The notes beneath the pieces are model-generated. The model was given only the letters and a program-made list of their open reading frames with translations, did no database searches and was not told where the DNA came from. Positions 35,179-43,743 of a DNA stretch of 54,078 nucleotides are shown here, piece after piece. The number at the start of each line of letters is the position of its first letter. The stretch's first letter is position 1. Source of the stretch: Flavobacterium sp. (GTDB taxonomy: Bacteria > Bacteroidota > Bacteroidia > Flavobacteriales > Flavobacteriaceae); assembly GCF_013823965.1 (NCBI RefSeq), contig NZ_PNNA01000044.1:1-54078 (forward strand), written 5' to 3'. The translations under genes were made by a program, and so were the position numbers.

Positions 35179-38100
35179 ATGAAGTTGAATATTCAAAAAT
35201 TCAAGAAATCTTGTTTTGCCAAAGGAGCAATTTTATTGACATTGTTTATGTTCATGACAAATTGTGCCAGTTTTAGAAGCAAAAAAGAAAACCTTGCCCT
35301 TGAAGAAAACAAAGAAGTTTATATCCGAAAAAACAAATCGGAAAGAACTGATTTTTTCAAAGTTACCGATGCAGAAACTCGTTGGGTAGACAGTATTTAC
35401 AACAAAATGACGCTTGATGAAAAAATTGGGCAATTGTTCATGATTTCTGCCTATTCCAACAAAGATAGCCTGCACAAAAAAGAAATTGACAAATTAATTC
35501 AAGACTATAAAGTGGGTGGACTGGTTTTCTTTCAAGGAGGACCAATTCGTCAAGCGCAATTAACCAATCATTTTCAATCCAAAGCCAAAGTTCCTTTATT
35601 CATTGCAATTGATGCCGAATGGGGTCTTAGCATGCGTCTGGATTCTACCTATCGATATCCCTGGAACATGACTCTTGGAGCCATTCAGGATTTAAAATTG
35701 ATAGAAAAAGTGGGACGTGCAATGGGCAAGGAAAATAAACGAATGGGAATCCAGTTTAATTTTGCTCCCGTAATCGACATCAATACAAATCCAAATAATC
35801 CAATCATAGGAAATCGTTCTTTTGGCGAATCCAAAATTAATGTGACCAATAAGGCAATCGCTTTGATGTCGGGTGAACAAAAAGAAGGCGTTTTTTGTAC
35901 CGGAAAACATTTCCCGGGACATGGAGACACTTCAACCGATTCGCACAAATTATTGCCAACACTCAATTTCTCCGAAAGTAGAATTGATTTAGTCGAAATG
36001 TATCCCTTCAAAAAAATGTTCGACGAAGGTCTAGTGTCCGTTATGGTGGCGCATTTGAATATTCCAAGCATGGAAAAAGTGCCAAATACTCCAACTACGG
36101 CTTCGTACAATTTGGTTACCAATATTTTGAAAAACAAACTGGAATTTGACGGATTGATTTTCACGGATGGTTTACCCATGAAAGGAGCGGCTAATTTCAA
36201 ACCTTCCGGCGATTTGGAACTGGCTTGCTTCCTTGCGGGAAATGATATTTTGCTTTGTTCGGAAAATGTTCCGCTTTCGATTGAAAAAATTAGAAATGCA
36301 TACAATCAAAACCAATTTACGGAAGAACGACTGGCTTATTCCGTGAAAAAAATATTGCGGTATAAATTCAAATCCGGTTTGAATACCTTTAAACCAATTG
36401 ACACCAAAAATCTTTTGCAAGACATAAATCCTATTGAAAATGATGCTTTACAATACGAACTTTATGAAAATGCCGTAACCGTTTTGCAAAATAAAAACGA
36501 AATTTTACCCCTAAAAGACCTCAATCAAAAAATAGCTTATGTAAAACTTGGAGATGCCGGCAACAGTGAATTTGTTTCTACTTTGAAAAAATACACCGCC
36601 GTTACCGAAATTCCGTTTAAAAATATTGATAGCCTAAACATCGTTTTGAAAGCATACAAAACCGTGATTGTTGGGTTTCACAAATCGGACAAGGCTTGGG
36701 CAAAACACGATTTTACTAAACTGGAATTGGAAAATTTGCAGAAAATCGCAAAGAAAAACAAGGTGATTCTTGATGTTTTTGCAAAACCATATACACTTTT
36801 GCCTTTAAAAAAGATAAAAAACATTGAAGGAATAGTGCTTTCGTATCAAAATTGCGACATTTCCCAGATTGTTTCAGCCGAATTGATTTTTGGAGCAATA
36901 CAGTCCAAAGGAAAATTGCCCGTTTCTATTGGTAAACATTTCGAAATTAATTCTGGATTAACAACCCAAAAATTAGATCGATTAGGCTTTTCGACTCCCA
37001 AAAATGTAGACATGAATCCCATGATTTTGTCTAAAATTGATTCCATTGCAAAAAAAGCAATTGATGGAAAAATGGCTCCGGGAATTCAAATTTTGGTGGC
37101 ACGAAAAGGAAAAGTGATAATGCAAAAATCCTATGGTTATCATACTTACGAGAAGAATCAAGCGGTTTCAAATACCGATTTATTCGACTTGGCTTCTATT
37201 TCAAAAATGGTGGGAACGTTGCCAAACGTGATGCAAGAATTTGATAAAAACAAAATAAATCTCGAAACTCGACTCGGAGATATGTATCCGCCACTTGCAA
37301 ATTCCAATAAAAAAGACATAAAATTTATTGATTTGCTAACACATACCGCAGGTTTAGTGGCTTGGATTCCTTTTTACCAAGCGACTCTTGATAAAGACAA
37401 TAAACCTTCTGCCAAATATTACAGCAAGAAACCGCTTTCGAATTTTAACATAAAAGTAGCCGATAGTCTTTACCTTAGAAATGATTATCGAGATACCATA
37501 ATGGAAAGAATTGTAAAATCTAAAGTTTCTTCAAAGAAAGAATTTGTTTATAGTGATTTGACTTTCATATTGTTAAAAGAATATCTTGAATATGCAAAAG
37601 GCAAAAAATTACCCGAAATCGCCAATGAGAATTTCTTCAATAAACTAGGAATGAATTATACTTTGTACAATCCTTTGCAAAAATTTGAGAAGAAAAACAT
37701 AGTTCCAACAGAAATAGATTCCTATTTTAGACAACAAGTAATTCAAGGCCATGTTCATGATATGGGAGCGGCCATGATGGGAGGAATTGCAGGACATGCA
37801 GGCTTATTTTCTAACGCGATGGATGTTGCAAAAATGATGCAAATGTATTTGCAAAAAGGAAGTTATGGAGGAGAAATTTATTTTTCAGACCAAACTTTTG
37901 ACACTTTCAACAAGTGCCATTATTGTGATAAAGGAATTCGCAGAGGCTTAGGTTTTGATAAACCACAACTTGAACACGAAGGCTATCCAACTTGCGATTG
38001 TGTGTCGAAACAAAGTTTTGGCCACACAGGATTTACTGGAAATATAGCTTGGGCCGATCCAGAAACAGAAATAGTTTACGTGTTTTTATCCAACAGAACC

Positions 38101-38196
38101 TATTCTGATGTTCCCACTGGTGGAGTGAATTTTTTAGCTAAAGAAAGAATAAGGGAGGGAATCCAGAAAATTATACAAGACGCCATAATTAAATAA
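35179..38196 (+). CDS. GH3 N-acetylglucosaminidase (NagZ-like) fused to AmiE-like serine hydrolase
   Basis: 1005 aa lipoprotein candidate (Cys29 in MTNCAS). Residues about 60-400 are GH3: KHFPGHGDTSTDSH contains the NagZ-type D254-H256 acid/base dyad, and FTDGLPMKGA contains the nucleophile D330. A GH3 C-terminal domain follows (about 430-600). Residues about 620-1005 are a class C beta-lactamase fold with S673-I-S-K676, LLTHTAGL, a YSDL motif and GHTGFTG, close to the separate AmiE-like gene at 28039. B. subtilis encodes NagZ and AmiE as neighbouring genes acting in sequence on muropeptides; here they are one chain. Likely anchored in the periplasm or outer membrane. Flanked by murQ and anmK. 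Confidence 0.88.
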   Translation: MKLNIQKFKKSCFAKGAILLTLFMFMTNCASFRSKKENLALEENKEVYIRKNKSERTDFFKVTDAETRWVDSIYNKMTLDEKIGQLFMISAYSNKDSLHKKEIDKLIQDYKVGGLVFFQGGPIRQAQLTNHFQSKAKVPLFIAIDAEWGLSMRLDSTYRYPWNMTLGAIQDLKLIEKVGRAMGKENKRMGIQFNFAPVIDINTNPNNPIIGNRSFGESKINVTNKAIALMSGEQKEGVFCTGKHFPGHGDTSTDSHKLLPTLNFSESRIDLVEMYPFKKMFDEGLVSVMVAHLNIPSMEKVPNTPTTASYNLVTNILKNKLEFDGLIFTDGLPMKGAANFKPSGDLELACFLAGNDILLCSENVPLSIEKIRNAYNQNQFTEERLAYSVKKILRYKFKSGLNTFKPIDTKNLLQDINPIENDALQYELYENAVTVLQNKNEILPLKDLNQKIAYVKLGDAGNSEFVSTLKKYTAVTEIPFKNIDSLNIVLKAYKTVIVGFHKSDKAWAKHDFTKLELENLQKIAKKNKVILDVFAKPYTLLPLKKIKNIEGIVLSYQNCDISQIVSAELIFGAIQSKGKLPVSIGKHFEINSGLTTQKLDRLGFSTPKNVDMNPMILSKIDSIAKKAIDGKMAPGIQILVARKGKVIMQKSYGYHTYEKNQAVSNTDLFDLASISKMVGTLPNVMQEFDKNKINLETRLGDMYPPLANSNKKDIKFIDLLTHTAGLVAWIPFYQATLDKDNKPSAKYYSKKPLSNFNIKVADSLYLRNDYRDTIMERIVKSKVSSKKEFVYSDLTFILLKEYLEYAKGKKLPEIANENFFNKLGMNYTLYNPLQKFEKKNIVPTEIDSYFRQQVIQGHVHDMGAAMMGGIAGHAGLFSNAMDVAKMMQMYLQKGSYGGEIYFSDQTFDTFNKCHYCDKGIRRGLGFDKPQLEHEGYPTCDCVSKQSFGHTGFTGNIAWADPETEIVYVFLSNRTYSDVPTGGVNFLAKERIREGIQKIIQDAIIK

Positions 38197-38215
38197 TTTC
38201 TAAAAAATAAATAGC

Positions 38216-39424
38216 ATGAATGCAAATATTCAAAAATTGTTTACCAATGCCCAAAAAGAAACGCGAAGCATCATTGGATTGATGTCGGGAACCTCTTTGG
38301 ATGGACTTGATGTGGCTTTTTGCAAAATTTCAAATTCAGGAGAAAACACGGCAGTGGAATTGGTCGAGTTTGAAACAATTTCCTATTCCTCTGAATTTAA
38401 AGACCAAATCCGAAAGGTATTCACTAAAAAAGAAATTATTTTTCAGGATCTTGTTTTACTCAACGAAATTATAGGAACAGTTCACGGGGAAATGGTTTTG
38501 GAATGTTTGAAAAAATGGAATATCACTACTGATGAAGTAGATGCCATAGCCTCTCACGGACAAACGGTTTTTCATGCTCCCAAAAACTTGCATCAACTCG
38601 AGGGTTTTCCAAATGCGACACTTCAAATTGGAGATGGTGACCATATTGCAGTAAAAACAGGTATTATAACCATTTCGGATTTTCGTCAAAAACATGTGGC
38701 TGCTGGTGGTGAAGGCGCTCCATTGGCGGTTTATGGCGATTATTTTCTTTTTGGACAAAAAGACGAAAATCGAATCATGCTCAATATTGGAGGAATCTCG
38801 AACTTCACTTTTTTACCAGCAAACAGGAATCCAAGCCAAATTATCGTGACCGATACGGGTACCGGAAACACCTTGATAGACAATTTCGTGAAAATATATT
38901 TCCCAGATAAAACTTATGACCAAGATGCTGAAATCGCAAAAAAAGGAACTGTAAATCAAGCCCTTTTGCAGTCCTTGAAATCCGATGATTTTTTTAAAAA
39001 TAAATTTCCAAAATCAACAGGACAAGAACTTTTTAGTGTGGAATATGTGGAAAATGCCTTGAACAAAAGCAATAATAAACACATATCTGTCGAAGATTTA
39101 TTGGCTACATTAACTCGTTTTACCGCCGAAACAATTGCTGAAGCAGTCGAAATAAATATGGCAAATAGCAATCAAGATCTTAAAGAAATTACAATTTATG
39201 CGTCAGGTGGCGGTGTTCACAATCCATTGCTGATGCAATGGTTAACAGAATTATTGCCTTGCAAATTTAGAAATATAAATGATTTGGGGTTTTCTGGCGA
39301 TGCAAAAGAAGCCGTTCTTTTTGCAATTCTGGCAAATGAAACCTTGGCAGGAGGCGACTCACAATTTGATTTAAAAAATGGAATACCATCTGTTTGCATG
39401 GGCAAAATTTCATTGCCACGATAA
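38216..39424 (+). CDS. anmK: Anhydro-N-acetylmuramic acid kinase
   Basis: 402 aa, no signal peptide, cytoplasmic. Converts 1,6-anhydroMurNAc plus ATP to MurNAc-6-P, the substrate of MurQ. Motifs: GLMSGTSLDGLDV at the N-terminus, ASHGQTVFHAP, QIGDGDHIA, DFRQKHVAAGGEGAPLA, LNIGGISNFTF and TGTGNTLIDNF (ATP-binding). The length is slightly above the usual 370-400. It follows the GH3 fusion by 19 bp. With the NagZ at 43744 and AmpG at 42463, it completes the anhydro-muropeptide recycling branch. Confidence 0.96.
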   Translation: MNANIQKLFTNAQKETRSIIGLMSGTSLDGLDVAFCKISNSGENTAVELVEFETISYSSEFKDQIRKVFTKKEIIFQDLVLLNEIIGTVHGEMVLECLKKWNITTDEVDAIASHGQTVFHAPKNLHQLEGFPNATLQIGDGDHIAVKTGIITISDFRQKHVAAGGEGAPLAVYGDYFLFGQKDENRIMLNIGGISNFTFLPANRNPSQIIVTDTGTGNTLIDNFVKIYFPDKTYDQDAEIAKKGTVNQALLQSLKSDDFFKNKFPKSTGQELFSVEYVENALNKSNNKHISVEDLLATLTRFTAETIAEAVEINMANSNQDLKEITIYASGGGVHNPLLMQWLTELLPCKFRNINDLGFSGDAKEAVLFAILANETLAGGDSQFDLKNGIPSVCMGKISLPR

Positions 39425-39472
39425 TGATATTAAAATGAATCAGTCAAAAAATTAAACAATAAAAAATAAGAT

Positions 39473-40762
39473 ATGAAAGAACGTATTATTTCACTGGATG
39501 TTTTGCGAGGAATTACCGTTATGATGATGGTTTTGGTAAATAATCCGGGAAGTTGGGGCAATATTTTTGCTCCGCTAGAACACGCCGAATGGAATGGTTG
39601 TACTCCCACCGATTTGGTTTTTCCTTTTTTTATATTCATACTTGGTGCAGCAATTCCTCTTGCGATTGTCACCAAAGAGCTGAATCAGCAAACTTTTTTG
39701 AAAATACTGACACGCTCCTTGCGAATTATTTCTCTAGGATTGTTTTTGGGTTTCTATGGAAAAATTGAACTATTCAATCTAGAGGGCTATCCCCTACTAC
39801 TCTCAAAACTAATTATCACGGGAATAGTAGCCTATGCTTTACTTGGAAATTTTGAACAAAAAATAAAATTGTATTTGGTTTTGGCTTTGTTTTTTATTTT
39901 TATGTTTCTGGCTTTTAGTGGTATTGAAGCATATCAAGAGGTTCGATTGCCTGGTGTTTTGCAACGTATTGGCCTCGTTTACTTTTTTGCTTCATTGGTG
40001 TATTTAAAGACCAACATCAAAGGTCAAATACTTACTGTTGCCCTGTTATTACTCGGATATTGGGCAGTAATGACACTAATACCTGTACCCGGATTTGGAC
40101 CTGCAAATTTAGACAAAGGCACCAATTTAGCCGGTTGGATTGATAATTTATTATTGGAAAATCATCTTTGGGCATCATCCAAAACTTGGGATCCAGAAGG
40201 TATCCTTAGCACAATTCCAGCCATAGCAAACGGAATCGTAGGTTTGTTAGTCGGTCAATTGTTAAATAGTAATTTGCCTAAAAATGACAAAGCCCTAAAA
40301 ATGTTTGGGACAGGATTGACTTTGGTTATTTTAGGTTTGATTTGGAATCAATTTTTCCCCATGAATAAATCATTGTGGACGAGTTCATTTGTACTTTACA
40401 CAGCGGGTTTTGCCACATTATTTTTGGCTTCTTTTTATTATATGATTGATATCAAAGGATATAAAAAATGGACAACTCCAATATTGTTTTGGGGAGTAAA
40501 TCCAATGATTGTTTTCTTTCTTTCGGGAATATTACCTCGTGTTTTATCCTCCATAAAAGTGGCTAATCCAGAGTATATTACAAGTAATTTAGAGGAAATT
40601 CCCGAGCAAATAGGACTACAAACCTACTTGAATAAATTTTGCATTGTGCCTCATTTTGATGATCCAAAAGTAGCCTCACTTGTGTGGGCATTGTTGAACA
40701 TTACTTTCTGGTCTCTAGTTTTATGGTATTTTTATAAAAAGAAAATGTTTTTTAAAGTTTAA
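39473..40762 (+). CDS. DUF5009 / NagX-like membrane protein
   Basis: 429 aa polytopic membrane protein with about ten hydrophobic segments. The start RIISLDVLRGITVMMMVLVN and WNGCTPTDLVFPFFIFILGA are typical of DUF5009 proteins related to heparan-alpha-glucosaminide N-acetyltransferase and called NagX in GlcNAc-utilisation gene clusters. A role in inner-membrane acetylation or transport of amino sugars has been proposed for the group, without firm proof. Its place after anmK is consistent with GlcNAc/MurNAc handling. The operon has its largest internal gap (157 bp) immediately downstream. Confidence 0.8.
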   Translation: MKERIISLDVLRGITVMMMVLVNNPGSWGNIFAPLEHAEWNGCTPTDLVFPFFIFILGAAIPLAIVTKELNQQTFLKILTRSLRIISLGLFLGFYGKIELFNLEGYPLLLSKLIITGIVAYALLGNFEQKIKLYLVLALFFIFMFLAFSGIEAYQEVRLPGVLQRIGLVYFFASLVYLKTNIKGQILTVALLLLGYWAVMTLIPVPGFGPANLDKGTNLAGWIDNLLLENHLWASSKTWDPEGILSTIPAIANGIVGLLVGQLLNSNLPKNDKALKMFGTGLTLVILGLIWNQFFPMNKSLWTSSFVLYTAGFATLFLASFYYMIDIKGYKKWTTPILFWGVNPMIVFFLSGILPRVLSSIKVANPEYITSNLEEIPEQIGLQTYLNKFCIVPHFDDPKVASLVWALLNITFWSLVLWYFYKKKMFFKV

Positions 40763-40888
40763 TGTTGTAAAAAGGTCTAAACCGCTTAACCATCAAAAAA
40801 AGTCTTTTAGTATTTTGGCAAAGAAATTGCTGAATGATAAAAAGTGGAATTTTATCAAATTTTATGGGATAAACTTCTTCAAAAAAAC

Positions 40889-40896
40889 TACTTTTG
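40889..40896 (+). promoter_or_regulatory. Probable internal promoter before GHL10 copy 2
   Basis: TACTTTTG matches TAnnTTTG, 23 bp before the ATG at 40920 and within the largest intergenic gap of the operon's second half. It could drive GHL10-2, the AmpG-like gene and the cytoplasmic NagZ separately. The nagB/susC 9-mer repeat is not present at the matching distance. Confidence 0.45.
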
Positions 40897-40919
40897 ATTT
40901 TTACATAATACAAATAATA

Positions 40920-42443
40920 ATGAATAAAATTAAGTCTTTTTTAGTACTGGCTTCCCTTGTCTTCCTTTCGTTTTGGAAAGGAAATGCACAAGAAAAAATT
41001 ACAAATCCCAAGAATGAATTCCGGGCAGTTTGGATAGCCACCGTAGCCAACATCGATTGGCCAAAGGCTAATATTGACGCCGTCGAAAAACAAAAAGCCG
41101 ATTTTATCGAAATTTTGGACACCTATAAAAAACTGAATTACAATGCCGTAATCGTGCAAATCCGCAGTTCCGGAGAAGCATTTTATCCTACTGATTTGGC
41201 TCCTTGGTCCCGTTTTTTGACTGGAAAAGAAGGAAAAGCGCCAAGCCCCTACTACGACCCGCTCGAATGGATGATAACAGAGGCTCACGCCCGAGGTTTC
41301 GAATTTCACGCTTGGCTAAATCCCTATCGTGCCACGATGGACTTGAAAACGGAAAACTTGAGTCCCAACCATGATTTTTACAAACATCCCGACTGGATGA
41401 TTAAATATGCCGGGAAATACTATTATAATCCGGCCTTGCCCGAGGTTCAAACCCATTTGGTCACCATTGTGAATGAAGTGGTTCGAAATTATGATATCGA
41501 TGCCATTCATTTTGACGATTATTTTTATCCATATAAAGTTCCTGGAGAAGTTTTTAATGACAAAGCGGCATATGTGAAATACGGTGACGGCCTTAGTTTG
41601 GATGATTTTAGACGTTCGAATGTGAACAACTTGGTCAAATGTGTTTCTCTTTCCATAAAAAATATCAAGCCTTGGGTACAATTTGGCATCAGCCCATTTG
41701 GGGTTTGGCGCAACAAATCGGTTGATCCCAAGGGTTCCGACACCAATTCCGGACAAACCAATTATGACGATTTATATGCAGATCCATTGGCATGGATGCA
41801 AAACAGCTGGATAGATTACCTGGTTCCGCAACTTTACTGGAGCTTGGATCATCCTAAAGTTTCCTATTCGAAACTGTTGAAATGGTGGTCAGAAAATTCT
41901 AAAAACACGGCTATCTACATTGGAAACGGAACCTATAAAATCAATGCCGATTCCGACAAGAAATGGAACAATCCGTACGAAATTCCAAACCAAATAGACA
42001 TTACCAGAACCTACAAAAACGTTCAAGGAAATGCTTTTTTCAGTGCCAAATGGTTCGTGAACAAAAATCAAAATGTGACCAACCTTTTAAAGGCAAATCA
42101 ATATAAATATCCTGCACTTCCGAACGTGGTTCCCAATTCAAAGCAAATTGTAATGGACAGTCCAATGATAGACAATGTCAAAAAAGAAGCTGCCAATTCC
42201 AGTTTTTCCATCAAATATCCATTGAACAGCAAAGTGCGTTACATCATGGTGTATCGCGCCAATAAAGATTCAAAAATAGACGTGAACAATCCGAGCCAAA
42301 TCATCGACAAAATAAATTTAGCAACAAAAAGTGATACTATTTTAATCAATATTCCAATTAAAAATGGGGAAGAAAACAGTACTTGCGCCCTTACTTTCGT
42401 AGATTTTTACGGCAACGAAAGTACACCTACAATCCTAAATTAA
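40920..42443 (+). CDS. GHL10-family glycoside hydrolase (DigH-like), copy 2
   Basis: 507 aa from ATG at 40920; an open frame extends to 40815 but lacks a signal peptide, whereas MNKIKSFLVLASLVFLSFW gives one. GHL10/DUF187 barrel: NEFRAVWIATVANIDWP, HAWLNPYRA, IDAIHFDDYFYPYKVPGE and FGISPFGVWRN, with the same barrel acidic pair as copy 1. The C-terminal ~80 residues are a beta domain. It shares the domain order of the protein at 19635 but clearly differs in sequence, so the two flank the operon as diverged paralogues. Predicted to cleave glycan strands in the periplasm, by analogy to E. coli DigH. Confidence 0.85.
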   Translation: MNKIKSFLVLASLVFLSFWKGNAQEKITNPKNEFRAVWIATVANIDWPKANIDAVEKQKADFIEILDTYKKLNYNAVIVQIRSSGEAFYPTDLAPWSRFLTGKEGKAPSPYYDPLEWMITEAHARGFEFHAWLNPYRATMDLKTENLSPNHDFYKHPDWMIKYAGKYYYNPALPEVQTHLVTIVNEVVRNYDIDAIHFDDYFYPYKVPGEVFNDKAAYVKYGDGLSLDDFRRSNVNNLVKCVSLSIKNIKPWVQFGISPFGVWRNKSVDPKGSDTNSGQTNYDDLYADPLAWMQNSWIDYLVPQLYWSLDHPKVSYSKLLKWWSENSKNTAIYIGNGTYKINADSDKKWNNPYEIPNQIDITRTYKNVQGNAFFSAKWFVNKNQNVTNLLKANQYKYPALPNVVPNSKQIVMDSPMIDNVKKEAANSSFSIKYPLNSKVRYIMVYRANKDSKIDVNNPSQIIDKINLATKSDTILINIPIKNGEENSTCALTFVDFYGNESTPTILN

Positions 42444-42462
42444 CCAACCGAAAATAACCCAA

Positions 42463-43731
42463 ATGAATACAGACAACAAGCCTTGGTATTGGATACCTTT
42501 ATTAAATTTCGCATCGGGTTTTCCCTATATAATAATTACTTCGGTCTCTGTATTGATGTACAAAAAACTTGGAATCAGCAATGAAGACATTGGAGTATAT
42601 ACCAGTTTATTATATTTGCCATGGGTCATAAAACCGTTGTGGAGTCCGTTTATTGACTTGCACGGAACCAAAAGAAAATGGTTTTTGTCCATGCAAATGA
42701 TCATTTCAATTGTGTTTTTAATCGTTGGATTCACGATTCCGTTAAATAATTTTTTCCTCTTAAGTTTAGCCCTTTTTTGGGTAGCCGCTTTTGCTTCTGC
42801 ATCTAATGATGTGGCCACAGACGGATTCTATTTATTGGCTTTACAAAAAGAACAACAATCCCTTTTTCTAGGAATTCGAAATACCTGTTATCGATTGGCA
42901 ATGTTGACCGGAAATGGACTTATTGTTCTTTTTGCAGGATATTTGGAACATAAATACGGTGACAATACAAAAGCCTGGTCCTATACTATGATTTTAGTGG
43001 GGATATTAATGGTGTTTTTGACCGTTTACAATTTCTTTTCCACACCTACAATCGAAGAAAACACGATCGAAACAAAAGCTGAAGACGAACAAAAAAGTTT
43101 TTTTACCGTTTTTGGAAGTTTCTTTAAAAAGAAACAAATCGGATTGGTTTTAGCATTTATTCTTGTGTTTCGATTAGGAGAATCACAATTACTCAAAATG
43201 ATAACTCCTTTTTTAGTTGATCCAAAAAGCGCCGGAGGAATGGGGCTAGAAACCGAAGATGTCGGATTAATTTATGGAACTTTTGGACTTATTGCTTTAT
43301 TATTGGGTGGAATTTTAGGAGGAATTGCCATATCACAACAAGGTTTAACCAAATGGATGTTGCCCATGATTTTGACCATGCACTTGCCTATTCTTGGTTT
43401 TATATTGTTGGCCCATTTTCATCCAGCCTCCATTTATTATGTTTATGCAGTGGTTATTGTAGAACAATTTGGCTACGGTTTTGGTTTTGCCGCCTTTATG
43501 ATGTACTTGATCTATGTTGCCGAAGGCGAATCCAAAACTTCCCACTACTCCATTGCAACGGGATTTATGGCTTTGGGAATGATGCTTCCCGGAATGTTGA
43601 GCGGTTATATCCAACAATATTTAGGCTATGGAAATTTCTTTATTTGGGTGCTTTTGGCCACTATTCCAGGGCTAATCTTGTCACGCTTTTTGATTTTTCC
43701 AAAGGATTATGGAAAAAAAACAGAAGCATAA
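42463..43731 (+). CDS. AmpG-like muropeptide MFS transporter
   Basis: 422 aa MFS protein with about 12 membrane segments. The early stretch NFASGFPYIIITSVSVLMYK, the PWVIKPLWSPFIDLHGTKRKW loop and AFASASNDVATDGFYLLAL are characteristic of the AmpG family, which imports GlcNAc-anhydroMurNAc (with or without peptide) through the inner membrane by proton symport. Neighbours are GHL10 (19 bp before) and the cytoplasmic NagZ (12 bp after), which would hydrolyse imported disaccharide. AmpG is the likeliest call; substrate range is not visible. Confidence 0.87.
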   Translation: MNTDNKPWYWIPLLNFASGFPYIIITSVSVLMYKKLGISNEDIGVYTSLLYLPWVIKPLWSPFIDLHGTKRKWFLSMQMIISIVFLIVGFTIPLNNFFLLSLALFWVAAFASASNDVATDGFYLLALQKEQQSLFLGIRNTCYRLAMLTGNGLIVLFAGYLEHKYGDNTKAWSYTMILVGILMVFLTVYNFFSTPTIEENTIETKAEDEQKSFFTVFGSFFKKKQIGLVLAFILVFRLGESQLLKMITPFLVDPKSAGGMGLETEDVGLIYGTFGLIALLLGGILGGIAISQQGLTKWMLPMILTMHLPILGFILLAHFHPASIYYVYAVVIVEQFGYGFGFAAFMMYLIYVAEGESKTSHYSIATGFMALGMMLPGMLSGYIQQYLGYGNFFIWVLLATIPGLILSRFLIFPKDYGKKTEA

Positions 43732-43743
43732 AATTCTAAAATA

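Noticed and set aside
35685..36305. Long minus-strand open frame (206 codons) inside the GH3 fusion gene
   Set aside because: Shadow of the conserved GH3 coding sequence; composition is that of a reversed coding frame.
40815..40919. N-terminal extension of the second GHL10 gene
   Set aside because: The extension lacks a signal peptide and overlaps a TACTTTTG promoter box; ATG at 40920 yields a normal signal peptide.
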